DNA from: Hamadaea flava
GTDB taxonomy: Bacteria > Actinomycetota > Actinomycetes > Mycobacteriales > Micromonosporaceae
Assembly (NCBI RefSeq): GCF_024172085.1
Contig: NZ_JAMZDZ010000001.1
Coordinates: 6,448,001-6,512,000, forward strand
Reading direction: 5' to 3'
Length of the DNA stretch: 64,000 nucleotides
Shown: piece after piece, positions 7,155 through 16,028 of the stretch
Layout: every line of letters begins with the position of its first letter
How positions within the stretch are numbered: the first letter of the stretch is position 1
Made by a program: the position numbers and the translations under genes
Notes under the pieces: generated by a model
The model's database searches: none
The model's input: only the letters and a program-made list of their open reading frames with translations
Told to the model about the DNA's origin: nothing

Positions 7155-8837
7155 ATGCCACTCCGTACCCGCCGGCTCGGTGCAGCGACGCTCGCGCTGA
7201 CCGCGTTGGCCGGTTTCACCGTCAGCCTCTTGTCGGCTCAGCCCGCCGCGGCCGCCGACCCGTTGCGTACGCTCGCGGCGGCCAAGGGCAAGTTCATCGG
7301 GACCGCCGTCGCGACCAGTCCGCTGGCCAACGAGACGGCGTACCGGACGATCGCGGCTCAAGAGTTCAACCAGGTCACCGCCGAGAACGCGATGAAGTGG
7401 GACGCCACCGAGCCGAGTGACAACCAGTACAACTTCACCGGCGCCGATCAGGTGGTCGCCTTCGCCCAGGCGAACAACCAGATCGTCCACGGGCACACGC
7501 TCGTCTGGCATTCGCAGACGCCGAGCTGGGTGCAGAGCTTGTCGGCGACCGCGATGAAGGCGGCGATGCTGGACCACATCGCGACCGTGGTCGGCCACTT
7601 CGCCAACAACTCGGCTGTCCAGTCCTGGGACGTCGTCAACGAGGTGTTCGACGAGAGCGGCGGCTACCGGACCAGCTTCTGGTACAACACGCTGGGTTCG
7701 AGCTTCATCGCCGACGCCTTCCGGGCCGCGCGGGCCGCCGACCCCGACGCCAAGCTGTGCATCAACGACTACAACGTCGAGGGGATCAACGCCAAGTCGA
7801 CGGCGATGTACAACCTGGTGTCGACGTTGAAGTCGCAGGGCGTCCCGATCGACTGCGTCGGATTCCAGTCGCATCTGGCCACCCAGTACGGCTTCCCGGG
7901 CCAGGTCACCGAGAACGTCGCCCGGTTCGCCGCGCTCGGGGTGCAGGTCCGCTTCACCGAGCTGGACGTCCGCATCGTCCTGCCGGCCGACGCCAGCGAG
8001 ATCACCACGCAGAACCAGTACTACACGAACATCATCAACGCCTGCCTGGCGTCGACGGCCTGCCCCGGCGTGACGATCTGGGGCTTCACCGACAAGTACT
8101 CGTGGGTGCCCGACACCTTCCCCAGCGAGGGTCAGGCGCTCATCTACGACGCCGGCTACAACGCCAAGGCGGACTACACGGCGATCGCGACCGCGTTGGG
8201 CGGCACGCCCAGCGGTGACACCACCGCGCCGAGCGCGCCGACCAACCTCGCCGCGTCCGGCACCACTTCGAGCGGCACGACGCTGTCGTGGACGGCGTCC
8301 ACGGACAACACCGCCGTCACCGGCTACGACATCCTTCGCGCGCCCGGCGCCAGCGGCGGCGCGTTCGCCGTCGTCGGCAGCTCGACGTCGACGTCCTATG
8401 CCGACAGCGGGCTCTCCGCGTCCTCGACCTACCGCTACCAGGTCCGGGCGAAGGACGCGGCCGGCAACCTGTCGGCCGTCTCGGCCACGGTCAGCGTCAC
8501 CACGCTGGCCGGCGGCGGCGGACCCGGCGGCTGCTCGGCCGTGGGCACCACCCAGACGCAGTGGCAGGGCGGCTACGTGATCCAGCCGGTCACGGTGACC
8601 AACACCGGCTCGGGCCAGATCACCTCCTGGACCGTGACCTTCACGCTGCCCGCGGGCCACACGATCACCGGCTCGTGGAACGCGGTGCTCACGGTCAGCG
8701 GCCAGACCGTGACCGCCAAGAACGCGAACTACAACGGCACGCTGGGGGCCGGTGCGAGCACCTCCTTCGGCTTCCAGGTCGCGCGGCCCACGAGCAACAC
8801 GGCATTGCCCAGCGGGTACGCCTGCGCAGCGCCCTGA
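7155..8837 (+). CDS. Secreted endo-1,4-beta-xylanase GH10 with Fn3 and CBM2
   Basis: A 560-residue protein. A signal peptide (to AQPAAAA, about residue 34) precedes the GH10 barrel (36-350). Catalytic residues are Glu163 in DVVNEVFDE (acid/base) and Glu269 in VRFTELDVRI (nucleophile), with WHSQTP and FTDKYSWVPDTF also present. A fibronectin type III module (about 358-450), a Gly-rich linker and a C-terminal CBM2 (about 457-560, CSAVGTTQTQWQGGY... SWTVTFTLPAGHTI) follow. ATG follows an AGGGAGGA Shine-Dalgarno. It should hydrolyse xylan outside the cell, with CBM2 binding cellulose or xylan. The CBM2-bearing esterase follows in the same direction. Confidence 0.95.
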   Translation: MPLRTRRLGAATLALTALAGFTVSLLSAQPAAAADPLRTLAAAKGKFIGTAVATSPLANETAYRTIAAQEFNQVTAENAMKWDATEPSDNQYNFTGADQVVAFAQANNQIVHGHTLVWHSQTPSWVQSLSATAMKAAMLDHIATVVGHFANNSAVQSWDVVNEVFDESGGYRTSFWYNTLGSSFIADAFRAARAADPDAKLCINDYNVEGINAKSTAMYNLVSTLKSQGVPIDCVGFQSHLATQYGFPGQVTENVARFAALGVQVRFTELDVRIVLPADASEITTQNQYYTNIINACLASTACPGVTIWGFTDKYSWVPDTFPSEGQALIYDAGYNAKADYTAIATALGGTPSGDTTAPSAPTNLAASGTTSSGTTLSWTASTDNTAVTGYDILRAPGASGGAFAVVGSSTSTSYADSGLSASSTYRYQVRAKDAAGNLSAVSATVSVTTLAGGGGPGGCSAVGTTQTQWQGGYVIQPVTVTNTGSGQITSWTVTFTLPAGHTITGSWNAVLTVSGQTVTAKNANYNGTLGAGASTSFGFQVARPTSNTALPSGYACAAP

Positions 8838-8844
8838 TCGGCAA

Positions 8845-8878
8845 CGTGCCGACGGTGTCCCCGGGCGCCGTCGGCACG
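8845..8878 (+). terminator. Hairpin after the xylanase gene
   Basis: CGTGCCGACGG and CCGTCGGCACG (11-bp stem, 12-nt loop) start 8 nt after the xylanase stop. There is no U-tract, so it may reduce rather than stop transcription into the esterase gene. Confidence 0.55.
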
Positions 8879-8941
8879 CTCGCCGACCGCTTGTCCCGCC
8901 GGCGTCGCCACGGATGCCGGCTCTCCACGGAAGAGGTGATC

Positions 8942-10282
8942 ATGCAAACCCGCGTGAAAGCCCTACTCGCCCTCGTCACCGCCGCCCTGGTCGCGGTGAC
9001 GGCGGCGATGATCAGCGCCCCGCCCGCCCAGGCGGCGACGCTCACCGAGGTCACCGGCTTCGGTACCAATCCCACCAACCTGCGGATGTACCTCTACGTC
9101 CCCGACACCGTGCGTACGCGGCCCGCCGTGCTGCTCGCCCTGCACTACTGCACCGGCACCGGACCGGCCTTCTACTCCGGTACGCAGTTCGCGTCCCTGG
9201 CCGACCAGTACGGCTTCATCGTCATCTACCCGTCGGCGACCCGCAGCGGCAGCTGCTGGGACGTCTCGTCGCCGCAGGCGTTGTCGCACAACGGCGGCAG
9301 CGACCCGGTCGGGCTGATGTCGATGGTCAACTACGTGCTCCAGAACCGTGGGGCCGACGCCAGCCGGGTCTACGTCACCGGGGCCTCCTCCGGCGGCATG
9401 ATGACCAACGTCATGCTGGGCGACTACCCGGACGTCTTCAAGGCCGGGGCGTCGTTCATGGGCGTACCGTTCGGGTGTTTCGCCACCACCGACGGGTCCA
9501 GCTGGAACAGCGCCTGCGCCAACGGCACGATCACGAAGACGCCACAGCAGTGGGGCGACCTCGTACGCGCGGCGTACCCGGGCTATTCCGGGGCGCGCCC
9601 CCGGATGCAGATCTGGCACGGCACCGACGACACCACGCTGCGCTACCCGAACTTCGGGGAACAGGTCAAGCAGTGGACCAACGTCCTCGGCGTCAGCCAA
9701 ACCCCCGTCTTGACCGACACTCCGCAGTCGGGCTGGACCCGGACGCGCTACGGGACCAACAGCGTCACGGCACCCGTCGAGGCGATCAGCGTGCAAGGCG
9801 TCGGGCACAGCCTGCCGCTGAGCGGGCAGGCCGCGATGGCGGTCGCCTTCTTCGGCCTGAACGTTCAGCCCACGTCCTCGCCGACGACGTCACCGTCCAC
9901 CTCGCCGTCGACTTCACCCTCGACTTCGCCGTCCACGTCTCCGACGACTTCGCCGCAGCCCGGCGGGGGTTGCAAGGTCGTGGACACGGTCAACGCCTGG
10001 AACACCGGCCTGACCTCGGACATCGCGATCACCAACACCGGCACGACGGCGATCAGCGGCTGGACGCTGACCTTCACGTTGCCGTCCGGGCAGACCATCA
10101 CCGGCGGCTGGAACGCGACCTACGCGCCGGCCAGCGGCGCAGTGACGGCCCGCAACGTTAGTTACAACGGGACCATCGCGCCGGGCGGCTCGACGAGCAT
10201 CGGCTTCCAGGCCACCCACACAGGTAACACCGCCAAACCGGCGTCGTTCGCGCTCAACGGCGTGACCTGCACCGTCGGTTAG
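8942..10282 (+). CDS. Secreted PHB-depolymerase/CE1-like esterase with CBM2
   Basis: A 446-residue protein. The start is ATG 8942 behind a GGAAGAGGTG Shine-Dalgarno, although the frame is open far upstream. A signal peptide to AQAA (about residue 32) precedes an alpha/beta-hydrolase of the PHB-depolymerase/LpqC family. It has LLALHYCTGTG (oxyanion region), nucleophile Ser149 in VTGASSGGMM, an Asp in WHGTDDTTLRYPN, and His in GVGHSLPLSG. A TSPS-type repeat linker and a CBM2 (about 345-446) follow. In such enzymes this architecture usually means acetylxylan or feruloyl esterase, consistent with the neighbouring xylanase. The substrate is inferred. Confidence 0.9.
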   Translation: MQTRVKALLALVTAALVAVTAAMISAPPAQAATLTEVTGFGTNPTNLRMYLYVPDTVRTRPAVLLALHYCTGTGPAFYSGTQFASLADQYGFIVIYPSATRSGSCWDVSSPQALSHNGGSDPVGLMSMVNYVLQNRGADASRVYVTGASSGGMMTNVMLGDYPDVFKAGASFMGVPFGCFATTDGSSWNSACANGTITKTPQQWGDLVRAAYPGYSGARPRMQIWHGTDDTTLRYPNFGEQVKQWTNVLGVSQTPVLTDTPQSGWTRTRYGTNSVTAPVEAISVQGVGHSLPLSGQAAMAVAFFGLNVQPTSSPTTSPSTSPSTSPSTSPSTSPTTSPQPGGGCKVVDTVNAWNTGLTSDIAITNTGTTAISGWTLTFTLPSGQTITGGWNATYAPASGAVTARNVSYNGTIAPGGSTSIGFQATHTGNTAKPASFALNGVTCTVG

Positions 10283-10294
10283 GCGTCGCGGACA

Positions 10295-10329
10295 GCGAGG
10301 TCCCGGGAAGCGTCCACCCGGGACCTCGC
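10295..10329. terminator. Bidirectional terminator between convergent genes
   Basis: GCGAGGTCCCGGG and CCCGGGACCTCGC form a perfect 13-bp stem with a 9-nt loop, exactly in the 72-bp gap between the convergent esterase and aminopeptidase genes. Confidence 0.85.
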
Positions 10330-10354
10330 CTCGCGGCGTCGATCAGGTACGCGG

Positions 10355-11812
10355 CTACGGCTTGGCGGGCTTCTTCGTGCCGAACAGCCAGGCCTGGAAC
10401 ACCGAGTCGAGCTGCTTGCCGGAGACCTGCTCGGCGAGCGTGACGAACTCGTCCGTCGTCGCGACGCCGTCCGCCTTCTGCTCGGCCCACTTCTTCAGGA
10501 TCTCGAAGAACGCCTTGTCGCCGACCGCCTTGCGCAGCGCGTGCAGTGCCATCGCGCCCCGGTCGTAGGGCGAGTCGCCGAACAGCTCCTTCTTGCCCGG
10601 CTTGGCCGGAGGCGTACGCCAGATCGACGCGTCGGAGTTCTTGTAGACGTTGTCGAAGATCGCCTGAGCGGTGGACTCGTGCTTGTGCTCGGCCCACAGC
10701 CACTCCGCGTACGAGGCGAACCCCTCGTTCAGCCAGATGTCCTGCCAGGTCTTGACCGAGACACTGTCGCCGAACCACTGGTGGGCCAGTTCGTGCACCA
10801 CGACGCTGTCGTTCACGCCGCGCCGGAAGAACCCGGCCGAGTAGACCGGCCGGCTCTGGCATTCGAGCGCGAAGTGGAGGTCGTCGTCCTTCACCACCAC
10901 GCCGCCGTAGGAGTCGAACGGGTACGCCCCGAAGACCGACTCGAGATAGTCGGCGATCGCGACGGTGTGGCTCATGGAGGTGTCCGCCGCCCCCTTGGCA
11001 AGCTGCTTCGTCACGCCGAGCACGACCGGCTTGCCCTTGTGGGTGGAGTTCACGACGCGGTAGTCGCCGATGGCGAGCGTGGTCAGATAGCTGGCCATCG
11101 GCTTGCTCTCCGACCATTTCCAGGTCGTCCAGCCCGCCTCGGTCTGCTGCGGCCCCTGTACGCCGTTGCTGATGGCGGTCAGCCCCGCCGGGACGGTGAT
11201 CTGCACGTCGTAGGTGGCCTTGTCCTGCGGATGGTCGTTGACGGGGAACCACAGGCTGGCCGATTCGGGCTCACCGACCACGAACGCACCGTCGGCGGTG
11301 TGGAAGAAGCCCATCTTGCCGACCTCGGGATCGGTCACCGAGCCCGGTACGCCGTCGTAGACGACGCGTACGGTGAACTTCACGCCGGTCGCCAAGCCGT
11401 GGTCCGGGGTGATCACGAGCTCGTTGCCCGTGCGAGTCTGCGTCGCGGGCTTCTCGTCCACGGCGACCGACCGCACCGTCATACCGCGCAGATCGAGATT
11501 GAACGTCGACAGGTCGGCGGTCGCCGAAGCGGTCACCGTCACGTCGCCGTTCAGCCGATTCGTCTTCGGGTCGTACTTGACCTTGATCGCGTACGACGCG
11601 ACGTCATAGCCGCCGTTGCCATAGGTCGGGTAGTAGGGATCCCCGATGCCGGCCGCACCCGCCTGGAAGTTCAGGCTCGGCGTCGGCGACGCGGCCGGCG
11701 CGGACGAGGCGGACGTCGGCGAACCCGTGTCGTGGCTGGTGCACCCGGTCGCGGTCGCGGCCAGTGCCGCCGCCGCGAGGGCAGCCCAAACCGTCTTCCC
11801 CCGTGTGTTCAA
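10355..11812 (-). CDS. M1 family metallo-aminopeptidase, lipoprotein
   Basis: A 485-residue protein. A lipobox at AATATGC with Cys24 precedes an S/T/P-rich linker. The M1 N-terminal beta domain occupies about 65-250 and the thermolysin-like domain 255-470. The zinc site is HELAHQWFGD (His340, Glu341, His344) and NEGF (Glu363). The exopeptidase GxMEN position reads FALECQ, a variant that retains the Glu. It lacks the large C-terminal helical domain of PepN-like enzymes, as do many secreted actinobacterial relatives. It should remove N-terminal residues from peptides at the cell surface. Confidence 0.9.
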   Translation of the reverse strand: MNTRGKTVWAALAAAALAATATGCTSHDTGSPTSASSAPAASPTPSLNFQAGAAGIGDPYYPTYGNGGYDVASYAIKVKYDPKTNRLNGDVTVTASATADLSTFNLDLRGMTVRSVAVDEKPATQTRTGNELVITPDHGLATGVKFTVRVVYDGVPGSVTDPEVGKMGFFHTADGAFVVGEPESASLWFPVNDHPQDKATYDVQITVPAGLTAISNGVQGPQQTEAGWTTWKWSESKPMASYLTTLAIGDYRVVNSTHKGKPVVLGVTKQLAKGAADTSMSHTVAIADYLESVFGAYPFDSYGGVVVKDDDLHFALECQSRPVYSAGFFRRGVNDSVVVHELAHQWFGDSVSVKTWQDIWLNEGFASYAEWLWAEHKHESTAQAIFDNVYKNSDASIWRTPPAKPGKKELFGDSPYDRGAMALHALRKAVGDKAFFEILKKWAEQKADGVATTDEFVTLAEQVSGKQLDSVFQAWLFGTKKPAKP

Positions 11813-11897
11813 CTCTTCCTCCTGGTCGAACGAAGTCCGCCGAGCATTCGGCGGACTTCGAGGAGGTTAAGCCGATGAGATCACACCCGGATCACGG

Positions 11898-12914
11898 TCA
11901 CTGGCCAGCGCGGGTGGTGCTGTCCCGGACGACCAGTTCGGTGGCCAGTTCGACGCGCGGGCTCTCGACCTCCTCACCTCGGGCCAGCCGGAGCACGGTA
12001 CGCGCGGCGAGCATCCCCATCTCGGCCAGCGGCTGCCGGACGGTGGTCAGCGGCGGCGACGCCCAGCGGGCCTCGGGCAGATCGTCGAAGCCGACCACGC
12101 TGATGTCGTCCGGCACGCGCAAACCCTTACGGCGTACGGCTTCGTAGACGCCGAACGCCATCTGGTCGCTCGACGCGAACACCGCCGTCGGCGGGTCCGG
12201 CAGTTCCAGGAGCGCGGTTCCGCTGGTGAAGCCGGACTCGTGGTAGAAGTCGCCCGGCTGGATCAGGGAGTCGTCCACCTCGATCCCGGCGGCCTCCAAT
12301 CCGGCGCGGTAGCCGTCCAGCCGGGCGCGGCTGCACAGCAGGCGACGCGGTCCGGCGACGAAGCCGATCCGCCGGTGGCCCAGCGAGATCAGGTGCTCGG
12401 TCGCGGCCAGCCCGCCCGCCCAGTTGGTCGCGCCGATGGTGGGCACGTCGAACGACGGCACCCCGGCCGGGTCGATGACGACCAGGTGCACGTCGAGCCG
12501 CCGCAGTTCGGCCTGCACGGGCGGGTCGAGCACCGAGGTGACCAGGATGACGCCGTCGCTGGCCCGGGCGCGCAGGTTCTGCAGCCACTGCCGGGTCGAC
12601 GAGGTACGCCGGTGGATGGCGGACACCACGGTGCCCGCCCCGCTGGTGTGGGCGACGTCCTCCACCCCGCGGATGATCTCGACCGCCCAGGGGCTGTCCA
12701 AGTCGTTGAAGACGAGGTCGATCAGGTCCGCCCGATCGCGCGTACGCCCGATGCGCCGCCGGTATCCGTGCCGCCGCAGCAAGTCCTCGACGCGCTGGCG
12801 CGTCTCGGGCGCCACATCCGCTCGCCCGTTCACCACCCGCGACACCGTCGGCACCGAGACGCCGGCCTCCCGTGCGATCGCGGTGATGGTGATCCTCTGC
12901 TCGTCCGCCGCCAC
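11898..12914 (-). CDS. LacI family transcriptional regulator
   Basis: A 338-residue protein with an N-terminal LacI HTH (ITAIAREAGVSVPTVSRVVNGRADVAPETRQRV, about residues 9-42), then a periplasmic-binding-protein-like effector domain (LIDLVFNDLDSPW ... TAVFASSDQMAFGVYEAVRRKG ... DISVVGFDDLPEARW). The frame is open to 12992; GTG 12914 is preferred because GAGGAGA lies just upstream, and ATG at 12929 is an alternative. It is divergent from the GH3 glycosidase across about 200 bp holding repeated TTTCGG/TTCCGG motifs, so it probably represses that gene and itself until a xylo- or gluco-oligosaccharide is present. Confidence 0.88.
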   Translation of the reverse strand: MAADEQRITITAIAREAGVSVPTVSRVVNGRADVAPETRQRVEDLLRRHGYRRRIGRTRDRADLIDLVFNDLDSPWAVEIIRGVEDVAHTSGAGTVVSAIHRRTSSTRQWLQNLRARASDGVILVTSVLDPPVQAELRRLDVHLVVIDPAGVPSFDVPTIGATNWAGGLAATEHLISLGHRRIGFVAGPRRLLCSRARLDGYRAGLEAAGIEVDDSLIQPGDFYHESGFTSGTALLELPDPPTAVFASSDQMAFGVYEAVRRKGLRVPDDISVVGFDDLPEARWASPPLTTVRQPLAEMGMLAARTVLRLARGEEVESPRVELATELVVRDSTTRAGQ

Positions 12915-13001
12915 TACCTGTCTCCTCATCATTCGTCGGTTCAGCGTACGACCGGAATGTTGCGGAAGGCCACGGCCGCCCCAGTGAGCCAAAGTTTCGG
13001 A

Positions 13002-13101
13002 GGACTATCGTTAATTTTCGGTCCCATGACGTACGCTATGTCGGCCCGTCGGTCCGTCACAAGCGTTGCCATGACGAAAACTCGGACCAAAAGTTCCGGA
13101 A
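13002..13101. promoter_or_regulatory. Clustered AAAGTTTCGG-like sites in the LacI/GH3 divergent region
   Basis: Four related sites occur within 100 bp: AAAGTTTCGG near 13002-13012, TTAATTTTCGG near 13025, CGAAAACTCGG near 13077 and CAAAAGTTCCGGAAG ending near 13102. The motif resembles the CGAAA..TTTCG elements described upstream of actinomycete xylanase genes. A LacI-type operator set is inferred; the exact boundaries are not certain. Confidence 0.45.
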
Positions 13102-13117
13102 GACAGGCAGGAGCCGC

Positions 13118-15373
13118 ATGCTCACGGACAAGGCCACCGGCGACACCGCCCGCGAAATCTGGCAGGACGTCGCCCGACCGGCCGCCGACCGGGCCGCCGA
13201 TCTGCTCGCCCGGATGACCCTCGAGGAGAAGGTCGCCCAGCTGGGCTCGGCCTGGGTGGCATCGTCGCCGAACCCGGGCGCCGAGGTCGCGCCGCACCAG
13301 TACGAGTTCGCCGAGTCGACCATCGACTGGGCCAAGCTGGTCCAGCATGGCCTCGGCCAGCTCACCCGGCCCTACGGCACCGCTCCGGTCGAGCCCGTCG
13401 AGGGCGCGCAGTGGCTGCGCCGCCGCCAGGCCGAGATCGTCGAGGCCAGCCGCTTCGGCATCCCCGCCCTCGTCCACGAGGAGTGCCTCGTCGGGTTCAT
13501 GACCTGGCGGGCCACCGTCTTCCCGACGCCGCTCGCCTGGGGCGCCACCTTCGACCCGGCGCTGATCGAGCTGATGGCCACGCACATCGGCGCGACGATG
13601 CGATCCGCCGGAGTCCATCAAGGACTCGCACCGGTCCTCGACGTCGTCCGCGACCCCCGGTGGGGCCGGACCGAGGAGACCGTCGGCGAAGACCCGTACC
13701 TCGTCGCCACCGTCGGCTCGGCCTACGTGCGCGGCCTCCAGCAAGCCGGGATCATCGCCACCCTCAAGCATTTCGCGGCCTACTCGGCCTCGCGCGCCGG
13801 GCGCAACTTCGGGCCGGTCGCGGTCGGCCCCCGCGAACTCGCCGACGTGCTCCTGCCGCCGTTCGAACTCGCGTTGCGCGAGGGCGCCGGCTCCGTCATG
13901 CACTCGTACGCCGAAATCGACGGAGTGCCGGCCGCGGCCGACGTCCGCCTGCTCACCGGACTCCTTCGCGACGAGCTGGGGTTCACCGGCACCGTCGTCG
14001 CCGACTACTTCGGAGTGTCGTTCCTCCAGACCCTGCACGGTGTCGCCGCCGACCCGGCGGCCGCGGCCGCGCTCGCCCTGGCCGCCGGCGTCGACGTCGA
14101 ACTGCCCGCCACCCGCTGCTACGGCGAACCGCTGCTGGACGCCGTACGCTCCGGCGCGATCTCCGAAACGCTGATCGACCGGGCCGCGGATCGCGTACTG
14201 CGGCAGAAGATCGACCTCGGCCTGCTCGACCGGCTGGACCCGCCCACCGCCGTCGACTTCGACCCGGCTGCCAGCCGAGACCTGGCCCGACGCGTCGCCG
14301 AGGAATCCGTCGTGCTGCTCGCCAACGACGGCACCCTCCCACTCCGGGCCGCCAAGATCGCCCTCGTCGGCCCGTACGCCGACGACGTGGCCGCGATGCT
14401 GGGCTGCTACTCGTTCGCCGCCCACCACGGCCTCCAAGCCGACCCGGGCGTGGACGTGCCGACGCTGCGGACGGCGTTGCCCGCCGAACTCCCGGCGGCG
14501 ACCTTCACCGACGACATCGCCGACGCCGACGTCTGCGTAGCCGTCGTGGGGGACACCTCGGGACTCTTCGGCCGGGGCACCACCGGCGAAGGCTGCGACG
14601 TCGAAGACCTCAGCCTTCCCGGCGACCAAGACCGGTTCCTGAGCGAACTGCTCGACATCGGGACCCCGGTCGTCCTCGTCCTGCTGACCGGACGGCCCTA
14701 CGCGCTCGGGGCGTACGCCGACCGCTGCGCGGCCATCGTGCAAGCCTTCCTCCCCGGCGAAGAAGGCGCCTCCGCCGTCGCCGGAGTGCTCAGCGGACGG
14801 GTCAACCCCTCCGGCCGCCTCCCGATCGGCATCCCGCGTGGCCCCGGCGGACAGCCTGCTGCGTACCTGGGACCTCGATTGGCCCACCGCACCGGCGTCA
14901 GCAGCGTCGACCCCACACCCCTGTACGCGTTCGGCCACGGTTTGGCGTACACGTCCTTCAGCTGGAGCGACGTGACCCCAGCCGAACCCACCGAGCTGGC
15001 CGCCGACGAGACGATCACGGTGTCCCTGACAGTGACCAACGATGGCGACCGGCCCGGCGCGGAGATCGTGCAGCTCTACCTCCACGACCCGGTGGCGCAG
15101 GTCACCCGGCCGGTCCAACGCCTCGTCGGGTACGCCCGCGTGCCCCTCGACGCCGGACGATCGACCCGAGTCAGCTTCCGCTTCCACCCCGACCTCGCCG
15201 CGTTCACCGGCCTGGACGGCCGCCGCATCGTCGAACCCGGCGACCTCGAACTCCGCCTCGCCGCCTCCAGCACCGATCTCCGGGCGACGATCCCGCTCCA
15301 CCTCACCGGCCCCGAACGCGTGGTCGGCCACGATCGGGTCATGGTCGCCGACGTGACCCTGGGGGTTCGCTGA
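13118..15373 (+). CDS. GH3 family beta-glycosidase (beta-glucosidase/beta-xylosidase)
   Basis: A 751-residue protein without a signal peptide, so probably cytoplasmic. The GH3 barrel (about 20-330) has VLDVVRDPRWGRTEETVGEDPYL, KHF at 217-219 and nucleophile Asp296 in GTVVADYFGV, a variation on the usual SDW. The alpha/beta sandwich domain follows (IALVGPYADD... VLVLLTGRPYAL... PGEEGASAVAGVLSG). A C-terminal Fn3-like domain occupies about 635-751. ATG has a GGCAGGAG Shine-Dalgarno. It likely cleaves imported oligosaccharides released by secreted GH10 and LPMO enzymes; whether glucosides or xylosides cannot be told from motifs. Confidence 0.92.
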   Translation: MLTDKATGDTAREIWQDVARPAADRAADLLARMTLEEKVAQLGSAWVASSPNPGAEVAPHQYEFAESTIDWAKLVQHGLGQLTRPYGTAPVEPVEGAQWLRRRQAEIVEASRFGIPALVHEECLVGFMTWRATVFPTPLAWGATFDPALIELMATHIGATMRSAGVHQGLAPVLDVVRDPRWGRTEETVGEDPYLVATVGSAYVRGLQQAGIIATLKHFAAYSASRAGRNFGPVAVGPRELADVLLPPFELALREGAGSVMHSYAEIDGVPAAADVRLLTGLLRDELGFTGTVVADYFGVSFLQTLHGVAADPAAAAALALAAGVDVELPATRCYGEPLLDAVRSGAISETLIDRAADRVLRQKIDLGLLDRLDPPTAVDFDPAASRDLARRVAEESVVLLANDGTLPLRAAKIALVGPYADDVAAMLGCYSFAAHHGLQADPGVDVPTLRTALPAELPAATFTDDIADADVCVAVVGDTSGLFGRGTTGEGCDVEDLSLPGDQDRFLSELLDIGTPVVLVLLTGRPYALGAYADRCAAIVQAFLPGEEGASAVAGVLSGRVNPSGRLPIGIPRGPGGQPAAYLGPRLAHRTGVSSVDPTPLYAFGHGLAYTSFSWSDVTPAEPTELAADETITVSLTVTNDGDRPGAEIVQLYLHDPVAQVTRPVQRLVGYARVPLDAGRSTRVSFRFHPDLAAFTGLDGRRIVEPGDLELRLAASSTDLRATIPLHLTGPERVVGHDRVMVADVTLGVR

Positions 15374-15380
15374 CCCCCTC

Positions 15381-15440
15381 CCAGGGCCAGGGTTATCCAT
15401 GCGATCTTGGGTCTGGATCGCATGGATAACCCTGATCCGC
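15381..15440. repeat. Palindrome after the GH3 gene; relative of the dispersed element (copy 3) and likely terminator
   Basis: AGGGTTATCCATGCGATC (15389-15406) and its exact reverse complement (15416-15433) enclose a TTGGGTCTG loop. The hairpin starts 16 nt after the GH3 stop and can act as a terminator. The blocks ATCTTGG (15404-15410) and CCCTGATCC (15430-15438) match, in order and spacing, the blocks of the palindromes at 6885-6949 and 45476-45532. Confidence 0.65.
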
Positions 15441-15538
15441 TGAAAAGCACGGGACGGTGGATGAAATCGGCTGGCCCCGACGGCTACTCTAGGGACCACG
15501 CGAAGGTCAACCGGCCCGCCCGGCCGACCGCCGTGCCA

Positions 15539-15612
15539 GGGGCCGTAGCTCAGCCGGTCAGAGCAGGGGACTCATAATCCCTCGGTCGCGGGTTCGAGCC
15601 CCGCCGGCCCCA
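15539..15612 (+). tRNA. tRNA with CAT anticodon, probably tRNA-Ile2
   Basis: A 74-nt cloverleaf. The acceptor GGGGCCG (15539-15545) pairs with CGGCCCC (15605-15611), the discriminator is A15612, the anticodon CAT is at 15573-15575, and the T arm is GCGGG/CCCGC. The anticodon arm GGGGACTCATAATCCCT and the GGTCGC variable region resemble tRNA-Ile2, whose C34 becomes lysidine, more than elongator or initiator tRNA-Met. CCA is not encoded. The Ile2 assignment is inference from arm similarity. Confidence 0.9.
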
Positions 15613-15671
15613 CACATTCGTCTTGAGCTGCCCGAGCGCGCGCGGCGTTGTGTCAGCATTCGAAATGCGCG

Positions 15672-16028
15672 TCAGTTGGAAGCCAGCCAGATCACACCGT
15701 CCGGGCCGGGCAGGTGCTTCTCCGCCAGCAGCGCTTCGAGAGCATCGCCCAGCCTGACGAGGCCGTTACTCGTACGCGGGAATCGTTGTGCGGACACGAA
15801 GACGATGCCGGCGTGGGCGGCCCCCTGTGCGGCGAGACGGGCGAAGTCGCTGACGTTCTCGGTTACGACGCATCGGTTGTTACGCGCGGCCCACGCCAGC
15901 ACATCGTCGTCAGACCGGGAGGCTAAGCCAACCTCGACGTCCAGTGCGGCGAGCACATCGTGGCCTTTGTCGCGCAGTCGCTTCGCAAGAGCAGGCGGAT
16001 ACATCTCGTCAAGCAGTACGCCAGTCAC
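15672..16028 (-). CDS. PIN-like toxin (DUF5615, VapC45-like)
   Basis: A 118-residue protein. GTG 16028 overlaps the antitoxin stop by GTGA, so translation is coupled. It starts GVLLDEMYPPALAKRLRDKGHDV, the DUF5615/Mut7-C-like PIN signature. RSDDDVLAWAARNNRCVVTENVSDFARLA follows, carrying the conserved acidic residues (Asp/Glu near 6-8, Asp near 43, Asp near 64) of the metal-dependent RNase fold. It probably cleaves RNA and is neutralised by the upstream DUF433 protein. Placed just after a tRNA gene, a frequent location for acquired modules. Confidence 0.82.
   Translation of the reverse strand: MTGVLLDEMYPPALAKRLRDKGHDVLAALDVEVGLASRSDDDVLAWAARNNRCVVTENVSDFARLAAQGAAHAGIVFVSAQRFPRTSNGLVRLGDALEALLAEKHLPGPDGVIWLASN

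Noticed and set aside
13411-15429. Long second frame over the GH3 gene (and a similar minus-strand frame)
   Set aside because: Arg/Pro-rich translation without motifs; the GH3 frame carries all catalytic residues.
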